Shown one piece after another: positions 6,452 to 17,357 of a DNA stretch of 64,000 nucleotides (positions within the stretch are counted from its first letter, which is position 1; each line of letters starts with the position of its first letter). Made by a program: the position numbers and the translations under genes. This DNA comes from Deltaproteobacteria bacterium. Its GTDB lineage: Bacteria; Myxococcota_A; Polyangia; GCA-2747355; JADLHG01. The stretch lies in the NCBI GenBank assembly GCA_020848905.1, contig JADLHG010000045.1:248001-312000 (forward strand), read 5' to 3'. The notes under the pieces were generated by a model. That model did no database searches, was not told where the DNA came from, and worked only from the letters and a program-made list of their open reading frames with translations.

Positions 6452-8539
6452 ATGGGATCTCACGCGATGGCAGCGTCTCCTCTCGCGACCTCTCCGTCGC
6501 GGCACGCGCAGGTGGCCCTGCACGCGTTCGCTGCGCTCTTCCTCTACGGACTCATCTACCGCGCGCGGCTCTACTACGACCTGTTCGTGCAGGCGGACAA
6601 GCCCTTCCAGTTCCTCCCCGAGCGGTACTCGATCACCTATCTCCTCAAGTTCGTGGTCTGGGAGCTGGCCGTGGCGGCGGCGATCGCCGGCTGCGCCCTG
6701 GTCGTTGGCCGGGCGTACCGGCTGGTCTGGCCCACGGCGCGGACCCGCATCCCTCTGTGGGTCGGCGTGGTCCTGCTCCAGCCGCTGCTCTTCCTGGTCG
6801 CGCTCCTCTCGAGCCTGCACCACGTGCTGATCTTCACCATGGAGACGGGGCTCACGCGGGAGGTGGTGGTCGAGAGCCTCTCCGCGCCGTCGCTCGCCGA
6901 CACCTCGGTGGTTCGCGCTGCCGACGCCGTGGTGCTCGCCGCCCCGCTCGGGCTCTTCTGGCTCTCCTTCGCCCTCCCCGCGCGAATGGCCCGGTGGCGT
7001 AACCGCGGGCTCGCCGTCCTCGCCGCGCTCGTGGTCCTGCTGAACCTCGTGCATTGGCGCGACCCGAAGCCGCTCCTCGCCGCGGAGCTGCGCCAGAGCC
7101 CCGTGTGGTTCGCGGTGCCCGAGGTGATCGCCGGGATCCAGGCGCTGCAGGAGGGCAGCGAGCGACCGAGCCGGGGCAACCGCCCGCACGCCGCGGGTCT
7201 CGACGACGAGTCCCCGACGCGCGATCGCCCGCAGGAGGGGCCGAAGAAGGAGCGCGCGGAAGACGGTCCCACCGCCGCCCCCGCTCCGGCCACGTTTCAG
7301 GCGCAGCTCGACTCGCCGCGCTTCGTGCATCCGACCTTCGTCAGACCCGAGGTGCAGCCGAAGAAGACGCTACCTCCCGCGGCGAAGGGCCCCTGGAACG
7401 TGGTGCTCGTGATCATGGAGAGCACCGGGCTGCAGTACGCCTTTCGCACCAAGGTCGGAAACAAGGTGCCGATGCCGTTTCTTCAGCGCCTCTCCGAGCA
7501 GAGCCTCTTTCTCGCGAACCATTTCGCCTCGGGGAATTCCAGCCCACGCGCCATCTTCTCGATCCTGAGCGGTCTCAATCCGATGCCGCAGGTGCGCATC
7601 TTCTCCCTGCGCAAGGACCTCCGCATCCCCTCGTTTGCGACGCTGCTCGGGGAGTCGTACGAGAAGTTCCTGGTCACTCCAGCCCCGCTCGACTGGTATT
7701 TCCCTCGGGCGTTCGTGGTGAACAGCGGACTCAAGGAGCTCTGGGACTACGGCTCGCTCCCCGTTCGCGGCAAGGTCGAGGGGCGCTCGATGTCCAAGGA
7801 CGAAGGGAAGACGGTGGACTTCTTCCTCGACCGCCTCGGCAAGGTGAAGGGCCCCTTCTTCGGCGTGTACTACAGCTTCGTCGCGCACTGGCCGTATCCC
7901 GACTACGGGGCCCCCTGCCAGGTTCTGCCGCCCGTCAAGCCGCTCTACCGCTACTACAACAACCTGCGCTGCCTCGACCTGCAGCTCGAACGCATCTACG
8001 AGCGGCTCAAGTCTCTCGGGCAGCTCGACCGGACGATCCTCGCGGTCGTCGGGGATCACGGCGAGGCCTTCGGCCAGCACGGCCGCAACTGGACGCACTC
8101 GCGCGGGAGCTACAACGAGAACTACCAGGTCCCGATGCTCTTTCACCAGCCGCGCCTCTTCGCCGCGCGCAAGGTGACGGAGGCGACGAGCCACGTGGAC
8201 CTCCTGCCCACGCTCGTGGACGCCATGGGCTTGAAACACGAGGAGCGGCTCCTGCAGGGCGAATCGCTCTTTCAGGACCGCTTTCGTCGGCGCTACGTCT
8301 TTCTGTGGGGGAACGAGAACACGCTCACGGCGATCAAAGAGTCGCGCCTGAAGCTCCAGATCTCGTTCAAGACGAACGAGTGCTGGGTCTTCGATCTCGT
8401 CGCAGACCCCGACGAACAGAAGCGCCTGAGCTGCAAGGAACACGAGGAGCAGAGGCAGGCCGCGCTCCTCTACCAGCGCTATCAGACGCAGCTGCTCAAG
8501 CGTTACAACGACGCTGCGCAGAACGGGCGAACGCTCTAG
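6452..8539 (+). CDS. membrane sulfatase-family phosphotransferase/hydrolase, LTA synthase-like
   Basis: Protein of 695 residues: an N-terminal membrane part with about four or five helices (residues roughly 15-230), a polar Pro/Glu-rich linker, then an extracytoplasmic sulfatase-fold domain from about residue 308. Metal and catalytic elements visible are VLVIMESTG (acidic metal ligand), SGNSSPRAIFS, which occupies the place of the LtaS nucleophile region, and VVGDHGEAFGQHG (Asp-His metal pair). This architecture matches the LtaS/OpgE/EptA type, which move phospho-head groups from lipids. In a Gram-negative lineage the likely targets are glycans or lipid head groups rather than teichoic acid. 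The ATG at 6452 was chosen; ATG 6467 is equally possible. An intrinsic terminator follows. Confidence 0.75.
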   Translation: MGSHAMAASPLATSPSRHAQVALHAFAALFLYGLIYRARLYYDLFVQADKPFQFLPERYSITYLLKFVVWELAVAAAIAGCALVVGRAYRLVWPTARTRIPLWVGVVLLQPLLFLVALLSSLHHVLIFTMETGLTREVVVESLSAPSLADTSVVRAADAVVLAAPLGLFWLSFALPARMARWRNRGLAVLAALVVLLNLVHWRDPKPLLAAELRQSPVWFAVPEVIAGIQALQEGSERPSRGNRPHAAGLDDESPTRDRPQEGPKKERAEDGPTAAPAPATFQAQLDSPRFVHPTFVRPEVQPKKTLPPAAKGPWNVVLVIMESTGLQYAFRTKVGNKVPMPFLQRLSEQSLFLANHFASGNSSPRAIFSILSGLNPMPQVRIFSLRKDLRIPSFATLLGESYEKFLVTPAPLDWYFPRAFVVNSGLKELWDYGSLPVRGKVEGRSMSKDEGKTVDFFLDRLGKVKGPFFGVYYSFVAHWPYPDYGAPCQVLPPVKPLYRYYNNLRCLDLQLERIYERLKSLGQLDRTILAVVGDHGEAFGQHGRNWTHSRGSYNENYQVPMLFHQPRLFAARKVTEATSHVDLLPTLVDAMGLKHEERLLQGESLFQDRFRRRYVFLWGNENTLTAIKESRLKLQISFKTNECWVFDLVADPDEQKRLSCKEHEEQRQAALLYQRYQTQLLKRYNDAAQNGRTL

Positions 8540-8566
8540 CGATCATCGCGATCGACGTCGCGAAGT

Positions 8567-8589
8567 CGACTCGACGTGAGTCGTTTTTT
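8567..8589 (+). terminator. intrinsic terminator after sulfatase gene
   Basis: Stem CGACTC (8567-8572) pairs with GAGTCG (8578-8583) over a five-base loop and is followed by six T residues. It lies 28 bases after the sulfatase stop codon. Confidence 0.8.
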
Positions 8590-8740
8590 CACAGTTCTCC
8601 GTCGAGAAATTCCCCCTGCATCATCGATCGCTTGCGGCGCAGTGGAGACTCGACTCCCACTTCATCGGTGACTCGAGCCCCAGGCGATCGTAGTTGCCGC
8701 TGGGCATTTTGCTTGCGCTCGTCGACGAGCGATTGCAAAC

Positions 8741-9085
8741 ATGCGCTCCTTCATGAACGACGTCGTCAACGAGCCGAGGTTCGGCCGCGAGGTGCTCAAG
8801 CTGCTCTTGCAAGTGGCGTGGGCCGATCACCGTCTGCAGCTCGTCGAGGCGAAGCTGCTCGGGGATCAGGCTCGGCGTTTCGGCGTCGCTCCCGAAGATG
8901 AGCGAGAGCTCCGCGAGGCCGTGGCGGGACGCGCCGCGCTGCCTGCACCCGACCTCGGCTACCTACGACAGCATCGGGAGGCGGCCCTGCGGGCGGTGAG
9001 AGAGCTCATCGTGGCCGACGCACACGTCACGGACGAGGAACGAGAGATTGTTGCGGAGATCGAGACGATTCTGGGGCCCACCTAG
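8741..9085 (+). CDS. TerB-like small acidic protein
   Basis: Protein of 114 residues, all helical in appearance. It has two acidic helix-loop patterns typical of the TerB/DjlA-N fold: LLLQVAWADHRLQLVEAKLL near residues 21-40 and LIVADAHVTDEEREIV near residues 91-106. Members of this fold are linked to tellurite resistance, membrane-stress and metal-sensing systems, but many are uncharacterised stand-alone proteins as here. No Shine-Dalgarno sequence is obvious for ATG 8741 or the alternative ATG 8753. A terminator hairpin follows directly. Confidence 0.65.
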   Translation: MRSFMNDVVNEPRFGREVLKLLLQVAWADHRLQLVEAKLLGDQARRFGVAPEDERELREAVAGRAALPAPDLGYLRQHREAALRAVRELIVADAHVTDEEREIVAEIETILGPT

Positions 9086-9110
9086 GAGGGCTTCCACCCC
9101 CCGCCCGTAC

Positions 9111-9129
9111 ATCGGCTCTGCCGATTTTT
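9111..9129 (+). terminator. intrinsic terminator after TerB-like gene
   Basis: Stem ATCGGC (9111-9116) and GCCGAT (9120-9125) with a three-base loop, followed by a run of T (9125-9129). It lies 26 bases past the stop codon. Confidence 0.75.
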
Positions 9130-9373
9130 GTACTCGTGCATACGTTTATGTGGCGCAGTTTGGGGCTTACAGGCCGCGAATTGAAGGTGAGTGTGCCTAC
9201 GTAACGTACTATGGCAGAAAAAATATACATTGATCATGCGAACGTTCGAAACTATTATTGTGGGGTAGATGACGAAACAGTTTAACAAAGTTCGGCGGTT
9301 GAGCACTTCTCGGAAAAATACTGTTAAGTGCCCGACGAGTTGGTCGATGGGGGAGGGTGACAGCCGAAAATCT

Positions 9374-9392
9374 GGCCTTCCGAAGGAAGGCC
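9374..9392 (+). promoter_or_regulatory. perfect 8-bp hairpin in leader of beta-helix gene
   Basis: GGCCTTCC (9374-9381), loop GAA, then GGAAGGCC (9385-9392), perfectly paired. It ends about 13 bases before the AAAAGGAGG ribosome site of the gene at 9419. There is no T-run, so an mRNA-stabilising or translation-modulating role is more likely than termination. Confidence 0.45.
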
Positions 9393-9418
9393 CCACCCAC
9401 AGCAAAAAGGAGGGGCCC

Positions 9419-11264
<1,846 letters not shown>

Positions 11265-11275
<11 letters not shown>

Positions 11276-11310
11276 CCCCGCAGCGCTCGGTAACCCCGCA
11301 GCGCTCGCTC
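11265..11310 (+). repeat. 18-bp tandem repeat spanning a stop codon
   Basis: Unit GCGCTCGGTARCCCCGCA occurs at 11265-11282 and 11283-11300, followed by a partial third copy. The first copy contains the TAG stop of the beta-helix gene and the second the in-frame TAA, so the C-terminal codons and stop were duplicated in tandem. Confidence 0.85.
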
Positions 11311-11439
11311 CCCCATTCGTGCTTCGCGCCGCGCCTCGCCTCACCTCCCCCTCGCGCTCCGGCAAAAACCGCAGCCCTCCCTCTGCATAAACAGAGTTAG
11401 GATGTCCCCCGCACGCCACCGGCGACAGGAGGGCATTCC

Positions 11440-12723
11440 ATGGCAGCGCAGAGCACCACATCGTCTCGTAGCCAGGGTCGCGGCAAGCGGCTCGCCATCG
11501 TGGTGGGCGGTGGCCCCGCGCCGGGAATCAACGGGGTGATCCGCTCCGTGGCCATCGAGGCGATCAACGACGGGCTCGAGGTGATCGGCATCCTCGAGGG
11601 CTTCAAGTGGCTGGCGCGCGGCGAGACGAGCCACGTCCGGACGCTTACGATCGAAGACGTCTCGCGCATCCACCTGCAGGGCGGGTCGATTCTCCGCACC
11701 TCCCGCGAGGCGCCGGCCCGCGACGAAGCCAAGATGAACAACGTCATCACGGCGCTGCGCGAGCTGAAGGTGGACTACCTCGTGACCATCGGCGGCGACG
11801 ACACGGCCTTCACGGCGAGCCGCGTGGATCACCTCTCGGGCAACGAGATCGCCATCGCGCACGTGCCCAAGACGATCGACAACGACCTCCCGCTCCCGGC
11901 GGACCTGCCTACCTTCGGCTATCAGACGGCGCGGCAGATCGGCTCGGACATCGTCACCACGCTGATGGAGGACGCCCGGACCACGGGGCGCTGGTACTTC
12001 GTGGTGGCCATGGGGCGGAGCGCGGGGCACCTGGCCCTCGGGATCGGCAAGGCGGCGAGCGCGACCTTGACCATCGTGCCGGAGGAGTTCCGCGGCAGGA
12101 CCGTCTCGCTCGAGAGCTTCTCGCGCATCCTCGAGGGGGCGGTGATCAAGCGCAAGGTGCAGGGGCACGACTACGGGGTGGCCGTCATCGCCGAGGGGGC
12201 GGCCGAGGCGATCGACGAGCGGGACTTCGCCGACCTGAAGGAGGCCGAGCGCGACGACCACGGTCACGTGCGGCTGGCCGAGCTCCCCTTCGGGCAGATC
12301 CTGAAGAACCGCGTGCGTGCCGCCCTCGCGGAGCGCGGGGTCAAGCTCACCGTGGTCGAGAAGAACATCGGCTACGAGCTGCGCTGCGCGGCCCCCATCG
12401 CGAGCGACATGGAGTACACGCAGGACCTCGGCCACGCGGCGGTGCGGATCCTCCTCGGCGGGAACAGCGGTACCATGGTCTGCATGCACGGTCCCGAGAT
12501 CATGCCCATCCGGCTACGCGATCTGCTCGACCCCGTGACGGGAAAGACCCGCGTGCGTCGCGTGGACGTGGACTCGGCGGGCTACACCCTCGCGCGGCGG
12601 TATATGGTGCGCCTGGGTCCCGACGACTTCGAGGGGCCGCAGCTCGAGTCCCTGGCGCGCACGGCCAGCCTCTCGACCGACGAGTTCAAGGCCCGCTACG
12701 GCGATCAGGCACGGCCGTGGTGA
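11440..12723 (+). CDS. 6-phosphofructokinase, probable PPi-dependent type
   Basis: Glycolytic enzyme of 427 residues that phosphorylates fructose 6-phosphate. Phosphofructokinase motifs are all present: GGGPAPGINGVI for phosphoryl-donor binding, GGDDTAFTA, PKTIDNDLPLP with the catalytic TIDND, TFGYQTAR and AMGRSAGHLALGIG for the sugar. The second Asp in GGDD and the Lys in PKTIDND are the residues that usually mark PPi-dependent enzymes, where ATP enzymes have GGDG; the phosphoryl donor therefore is probably pyrophosphate, making the step reversible. AGGAGGG lies eight bases before the ATG. Its 3' end overlaps the convergent protease gene by 19 bases. Confidence 0.9.
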   Translation: MAAQSTTSSRSQGRGKRLAIVVGGGPAPGINGVIRSVAIEAINDGLEVIGILEGFKWLARGETSHVRTLTIEDVSRIHLQGGSILRTSREAPARDEAKMNNVITALRELKVDYLVTIGGDDTAFTASRVDHLSGNEIAIAHVPKTIDNDLPLPADLPTFGYQTARQIGSDIVTTLMEDARTTGRWYFVVAMGRSAGHLALGIGKAASATLTIVPEEFRGRTVSLESFSRILEGAVIKRKVQGHDYGVAVIAEGAAEAIDERDFADLKEAERDDHGHVRLAELPFGQILKNRVRAALAERGVKLTVVEKNIGYELRCAAPIASDMEYTQDLGHAAVRILLGGNSGTMVCMHGPEIMPIRLRDLLDPVTGKTRVRRVDVDSAGYTLARRYMVRLGPDDFEGPQLESLARTASLSTDEFKARYGDQARPW

Positions 12724-15137
12724 CGGCGGCGGCGACGGACGACGACGGCCAGCAGGGCGACGAGTAGCCCGAGCAGCGGGAGCGCGCGTTGCGTCCCGGG
12801 GCCCGAGCTCGCGCTGCAGCCCCCGCCCTTGGCCGGCTCGCACACCGACCCCACGCAGGTCCCTTCGCGATCCGTGCCGACGTGGCAGGCCTGGCCGGCC
12901 GGAAGCAGCGGCTCGACGTCGCAGGTGCGCGCCTTCTCGTCGCAGCGGCCGACGACGCAGGGATTGCTCGGCGCGGCGCAGCGCGGGACACCGAGGCATC
13001 GCCCCCCTTCGCAGCGGTCCTCCACGGTGCAGAAGGTCGCATCGTCGCAGAGCTCGCCGTCGGGGCGGGCCCTCTCTTCGCACCGACCGCTCGCCTCGCT
13101 GCAGTAGCGCTCCGCGCACGGGTCGGCCGCGGGACAGAAGACCGGCTCGCCGGGGACGCACTGCCCCGTGGCGCAGCGTTCCTTGCCGTTGCAGCGCAGC
13201 CCGTCGTCGCACTGCGCGTCGGCGGTGCAGGTCATGAGCGGCAGCGACGGGTCGCCGTAGAGGCCGATCTCGAGCTTCGTGAACCAGTACAGGGGGCCCG
13301 CGTCCCCCGCGATCTGCTGTTTCGCCTCGAAGATGGCCTCCCCCGCGCTCTTGCCGCGCAGGAGCTGGTCGGTGAAGGCTCGCGCGAGGCCGAAGATGTT
13401 CTGCGAGGCGGCCGGGCCGGCCGTGAGGAGCACCAGCGCCACGCGCGTGCTGCTCACCGTGCCCACGGCGCCGGAGCGGAGCAGTCCGTAGGCGAGGTTG
13501 TCGGGGCTCTCGGGCGTGGCGTTCGAGCACGAGGCGTGGAAGACGAAGGAGGGCCGGGTGTCGTCGAGCTGTCCGACGTCGTCGTAGCGCAGAAACGGTG
13601 GCTCGGCGACCTCTCCGTAGCCGGGTACCTTGTCGCCGTTGTCCCGATGCCAGACCAGGCGGAAGATGCCCGAGGCGGAGCCGTGGCCGACCATGTTGAC
13701 CAGGCCGTAGCCCTTTCGCCATTCGGCGAGCACGTTCTCGCGCCCGAGGTCGAGCGGGCTCGCGAGCTGCGACGGGTCCACGCCGGCCCGCTCGTAGATC
13801 GGGGTGTGTCCGAAGCCGGCCTTCTTGATCACCTGCTGGTAGATCGCGTCCGCGATGTCGGCGCCGTCCACGCGGATCTTGTTCTCGTCCCCGTACTGGC
13901 GTTCGAGGAAGAGCATGGCCGCGGGCTGGAGCACGCGCTTGCGCCAGCTCCGGTCGCGGCGGTCGAGCTGATAGGCGACGGTCTTGGTGAGGATCTGGTC
14001 CAGGATCACCGCGTTCTCGTCGTAGACGGGGATGCGTCCCACGTAGACCTCGGGTGCCAGGTCCACGCCTCCCGGGCCGTCGTCGTCGGGGAATTCGGCC
14101 ACCATCCCGTCCCCGTCGAGGTCCCAGTTGCCCGTCAGATCGGCGAAGTAGTGATCGGTGGGAGCGAGCTCGCGGTTGAAGGCGTTTCGTGCCATCGAGT
14201 AGGTCAGCTTCATCGGCACGCCGGGTCGCGTGGGGTCCGGATTACCGATCAGCAGCACGAAGCGGAGATTCAGCTTCCGGTAGTGCTGTTGCAGCCAGAG
14301 CCGGATCCGATCGGCGTCGTCCGCGGCGGGGGGCGCGGCGACGGTGGAGAGCGCGTCGTCGGAGACGACGGTGACCGCGAAGCCGAGCGACTCCTTGTGG
14401 GCCACGAAGGGGCCGAGGGCCTGGCTCTTCTTGCGCAGGCCGTCGCGGATGACGATGGCGTAGCCGGGTCGGGCCGCGGTCTCCGTCCGCGGGTAGAAGG
14501 ACCGCGCCTGCTCGAGGTTCAGCGTCGGCTCGAGGTGTTGCGCGAGGTCCGCGGCGATCGCGAGGGGAGCGGGGCGGTCCGACTTCAGGCGATAGCGCAC
14601 CGTCAGCGCGGCGTGGCGGGCGAGGAGGAGCTCGCCGGTCGCGTGCCGGTAGCGGAGCGGCATGAAGCGCAGGTTGAGCAGCACGATCCCGCCACGGTTC
14701 TCGAGGCCGCGCTGCCGGATCACGGTGCGCGGGAAGACTCCTTCGCCGTAGGCCGCCAGGTCCTTGCCCTCTCGCGGGCGCTCGGCGCCGACCCATACGC
14801 GGGTCGCGCGGCCCCGGGCGATGAGGAGCGCCGGCGGGTTCGGCAGCAGGCGCTGACGGCCGGGGAGGCTCTCTTGCGGTCCGAGCGTCTCCTCGACGCG
14901 CACCGAGGCCGGGTCCACCTGCGGATGGAGCGCGAGCTGCACCGATCGTTCGGGCAACGGGGGTTGACCCGGCGTCCGGTTGATGGCGAAGCCGGGCATC
15001 GTGAGCCGGGCCCGGTCGAGCGGAGCCGAGGCCAGCGTCACGCGCGTGACGACCTCCGCCCGGGCGCCGCCGGCGGCGTGCACCACCGGAAGTCCGAGCG
15101 TGAACGCTAAAGCGGCGAGGGAGAGCGAGGTGCGCAT
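12705..15137 (-). CDS. gingipain-like C25 cysteine peptidase with Cys-rich repeats and MYXO-CTERM-like tail
   Basis: Secreted protease of 810 residues. The ATG at 15137 gives a signal peptide (SLAALAFTLGLPVVHAAGGA); open frame upstream overlaps the neighbouring gene and is not used. A propeptide-like region precedes a caspase-like C25 domain: LRFVLLIGNPD, PTDHYFADLTG, PEVYVGRIPVYD, the catalytic His in NMVGHGSASGIF and the catalytic Cys in FHASCSNATPE. Residues about 620-740 are Cys-rich repeats of the form CxxDxxCDDGLxCNGxExC, common in myxobacterial exoproteins. The tail GGGCSASSGPG, a hydrophobic helix and RRRRR is MYXO-CTERM-like. It lies 8 bases after the EGF-hydrolase gene, so the two are probably one operon for surface proteolysis. 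Confidence 0.88.
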   Translation of the reverse strand: MRTSLSLAALAFTLGLPVVHAAGGARAEVVTRVTLASAPLDRARLTMPGFAINRTPGQPPLPERSVQLALHPQVDPASVRVEETLGPQESLPGRQRLLPNPPALLIARGRATRVWVGAERPREGKDLAAYGEGVFPRTVIRQRGLENRGGIVLLNLRFMPLRYRHATGELLLARHAALTVRYRLKSDRPAPLAIAADLAQHLEPTLNLEQARSFYPRTETAARPGYAIVIRDGLRKKSQALGPFVAHKESLGFAVTVVSDDALSTVAAPPAADDADRIRLWLQQHYRKLNLRFVLLIGNPDPTRPGVPMKLTYSMARNAFNRELAPTDHYFADLTGNWDLDGDGMVAEFPDDDGPGGVDLAPEVYVGRIPVYDENAVILDQILTKTVAYQLDRRDRSWRKRVLQPAAMLFLERQYGDENKIRVDGADIADAIYQQVIKKAGFGHTPIYERAGVDPSQLASPLDLGRENVLAEWRKGYGLVNMVGHGSASGIFRLVWHRDNGDKVPGYGEVAEPPFLRYDDVGQLDDTRPSFVFHASCSNATPESPDNLAYGLLRSGAVGTVSSTRVALVLLTAGPAASQNIFGLARAFTDQLLRGKSAGEAIFEAKQQIAGDAGPLYWFTKLEIGLYGDPSLPLMTCTADAQCDDGLRCNGKERCATGQCVPGEPVFCPAADPCAERYCSEASGRCEERARPDGELCDDATFCTVEDRCEGGRCLGVPRCAAPSNPCVVGRCDEKARTCDVEPLLPAGQACHVGTDREGTCVGSVCEPAKGGGCSASSGPGTQRALPLLGLLVALLAVVVRRRRRHHGRA

Positions 15138-15145
15138 GGGGAGCC

Positions 15146-17248
15146 TCACGGCGTCTCGAAGAAGGTGCGGAGCTGGCTGACCAGCGCGGGAGCCACGCGG
15201 TAGGGGAAGTGGGCCCGCTCCCAGAGCGGGTCCTCCGCGCTCTCCGTGCCGAAGACGTGCGTCAGCCCCGGGAGGGTCCTCGTCTTCAGGTTCGACTTGC
15301 CGGCCCCCGACGCGGCCTGCTCGGCCCAGGTGAGCTGGCTCGGGGGCGTGTCCTGGTCCTTGTCTCCGCGCAGGAGCAGCACGGGACCGGCGAAACCGAC
15401 CAGGGTCGGAAGACCGTTGAAGCGCAGGCGGTCCCGCCAGAGCTCGACGGGATCGCCGTCGTAGCGCGGAGCGCGGTAGCTGCGCTGGCGCAGTCGGTAG
15501 AGCTCGTCGAGCGTCGAGGCGCGCTGTCGGTCGAGAAAGCGGTCGCTGAAACCGGCGGCCTTGAGCCAGCGGGTGGCGCTGTGCACGACGACCAGGTCGG
15601 CCCGCGCCAGGATGGGCGCCAGGCCCACGTAGCCGGCCACCTGGTGGCCGCGTCCGAGGAGGGTCAGCGCCTCGAGCGAGGCCCAGCCGAAGCTCGCGAC
15701 GTAGACCCGTTTCGGGTCCACGTCCTTCATCGCGCGCAGGGTGGCGAAGGCGGCCTCGGCGTCGGCGGTCAGGGAGTCGAGGCCGACGAACTGGGCTCGC
15801 GCGTCGGGTCGCGACAGGCGCGCCTCGTAGCGCAGGGAGGCGATGCCGGCCTGCGCGAGCTCGAGCGCGAGCTGGCGGTGGAGCGCGGCGTGAGGGAGGC
15901 GTCGCGCGGGGGCGTCCCGGTCGTGGGCGGACGCGTCGGCGACGAAGAGCACGGCGCGCAGCGGGCCGGTGCGCGAGGGGGGGAGCGTGAGGGTCCCCTC
16001 GAGCGCGGCGCCGTCCTCCACCGGCACCACCACGGTCTGTTCGGCTGCCTTCGGGAGCTCCGGCGGCTCGGGCCAGGCCACGGCCGCAGGTCGGGCGGAG
16101 CGGTTGAGATCGACGGGGACCCCCTCGACGCGGCCGAGGGTGAGCTCGGCCTGGTAGAAGACGACGCGTTCCGGGTAGGCCTCGCGGAAGTGCGCGCGCA
16201 CGTGCAGGTCGGGAAGCTCGAGCAGCGCCGGGCCGCCGTCTGCCGCCGGAGTACCGACCGCGTGCACGGCGACTGGGATGCGAGCGCCTGACTCGGGCGA
16301 GAGCGCGTCGATCCACTGCTCGCCGCCGCGATTTGCGTCGTAGCGCGCGCGAAGGAGCGCATAGAAGGTGGGCGAGAGGGGGCCCACGACCCAGCCCGGG
16401 TATTCGCCGAGGCCGGGGGCGAGAAGGGGCCGGGCTCCTTGCGGGAGCGCGAGCTCGCGCACGAAGGTGGCGCCTGCGCGCTGGTGGCGCAGCGTGGCTC
16501 GGCCGGGGGCGAGCGTCCCCTCGGCGAAGCGGCGGCGCGCGACGTTGCCCTGGGTCAGGGTCTGGTCGAGCTCGAAGGCGCGCACCTCGGAGCCGTCGGT
16601 CGTGAGGTGCAGGTCGAGGCGCGTCTCCTCGGTGAGGCCGCGACCGCCCTGGTCGAGGTGGACGCCGTAGCTCGCGGTCTCCACCGGATCGCGCGGGCCC
16701 GGGGTGAAATCCACGGTGGCGCGGCCGATCGACCAGTCGGAGTTGTCCTCCCAGTAGAGGGCGTAGGTGAGCGAGGTGCCTGGGCCGCGTTCGCAGGCCA
16801 GGCCGTCGGCGGAGGTGCGATACCCCGCGTCGCAGCCGCAGCGCGGCAACCCCTCGTCCAGCGCGCAGACGCCGCGGCCGGAGCAGCTCACCCCGGCGCA
16901 GCCGTCCAGGCAGCTTCGTCCGTCGTCGCTCGTGCGGTACCCCGTGTCACAGGTGCAGGCCGCGCGCCCTCGGCGAGAGGTGCAGCGGCCGTGGCCGGAG
17001 CAGGTCACCCCCGCGCAGAGCGAGGTGTCGTTCTGCGGGAGGCAGAGCCAGCCGGAGGCCGACGGAAGGTACCCCGCGTCGCAGCGGCAGGTCGGAACCT
17101 TCCGGGGGCCGTCTTCGTAGGTGACGCAGACGCCGTGTCCCGAGCAATCCACGTCGGCGCAGGGCGCCTGCGCGGGAGGAAGGGAGCAGCCGGCGAGGAG
17201 GAGCGCCCACGCGCCGCCGAGAAGCCATGACCCGAGGAGCCTTCGCAT
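15146..17248 (-). CDS. lipoprotein with three EGF-like repeats and an alpha/beta-hydrolase domain lacking the Ser nucleophile
   Basis: Protein of 700 residues. The ATG at 17248 gives a lipoprotein signal with lipobox LLAGC. Residues about 28-150 hold three EGF-like Cys repeats (CADVDCSGHG, CAGVTCSGHG, CAGVSCSGRG). The centre is beta-rich and unassigned. The C-terminal third looks like a dienelactone-hydrolase/prolyl-oligopeptidase-type alpha/beta hydrolase: Asp in LLLRGDKDQDTPP and His in PGLTHVFG are in place, but the nucleophile elbow reads VASFGWASLEAL, with Gly where the GxSxG serine should be. It may therefore be inactive or a binding protein. It is first in a two-gene operon with the gingipain-like protease. 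Confidence 0.75.
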   Translation of the reverse strand: MRRLLGSWLLGGAWALLLAGCSLPPAQAPCADVDCSGHGVCVTYEDGPRKVPTCRCDAGYLPSASGWLCLPQNDTSLCAGVTCSGHGRCTSRRGRAACTCDTGYRTSDDGRSCLDGCAGVSCSGRGVCALDEGLPRCGCDAGYRTSADGLACERGPGTSLTYALYWEDNSDWSIGRATVDFTPGPRDPVETASYGVHLDQGGRGLTEETRLDLHLTTDGSEVRAFELDQTLTQGNVARRRFAEGTLAPGRATLRHQRAGATFVRELALPQGARPLLAPGLGEYPGWVVGPLSPTFYALLRARYDANRGGEQWIDALSPESGARIPVAVHAVGTPAADGGPALLELPDLHVRAHFREAYPERVVFYQAELTLGRVEGVPVDLNRSARPAAVAWPEPPELPKAAEQTVVVPVEDGAALEGTLTLPPSRTGPLRAVLFVADASAHDRDAPARRLPHAALHRQLALELAQAGIASLRYEARLSRPDARAQFVGLDSLTADAEAAFATLRAMKDVDPKRVYVASFGWASLEALTLLGRGHQVAGYVGLAPILARADLVVVHSATRWLKAAGFSDRFLDRQRASTLDELYRLRQRSYRAPRYDGDPVELWRDRLRFNGLPTLVGFAGPVLLLRGDKDQDTPPSQLTWAEQAASGAGKSNLKTRTLPGLTHVFGTESAEDPLWERAHFPYRVAPALVSQLRTFFETP

Positions 17249-17357
17249 GAGCAGGGTCTTACCGGACGGACGCGGGGTGCACAAGGGGAGCGGGGCGAAG
17301 ATCGGCCTTCCTCGGTCGTCGTGACAGCGAGCGGTGCGTGGCGGTATGGTTCGTCGC

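Larger units (their letters stand above)
9086..9418. other. AT-richer leader region before beta-helix gene
   Basis: A 333-base gap between the TerB-like gene and the beta-helix gene. It holds the TerB terminator (9111-9129), a markedly AT-richer stretch at about 9190-9300, a 10-base palindrome CGAACGTTCG at 9239-9248, and a hairpin at 9374-9392 just before the ribosome site. No convincing promoter or known riboswitch could be assigned. Confidence 0.5.

Noticed and set aside
8702-8717. Weak sigma-54-like motif GGGCATT-N4-TTGCG before the TerB-like gene
   Set aside because: Two non-consensus positions in the -24 element plus no other support.
9239-9248. Palindrome CGAACGTTCG as a LexA-type operator
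   Set aside because: It lacks the spacer of Gram-positive SOS boxes and no SOS gene is adjacent.
9086-9418. Possible c-di-GMP riboswitch upstream of the beta-helix gene
   Set aside because: The conserved GEMM receptor elements could not be found; only one simple hairpin is present.
12705-16316. Longer 5' version of the gingipain-like gene
   Set aside because: The extra 393 codons overlap the neighbouring EGF-hydrolase gene in another frame; a signal peptide and ATG at 15137 explain the start.
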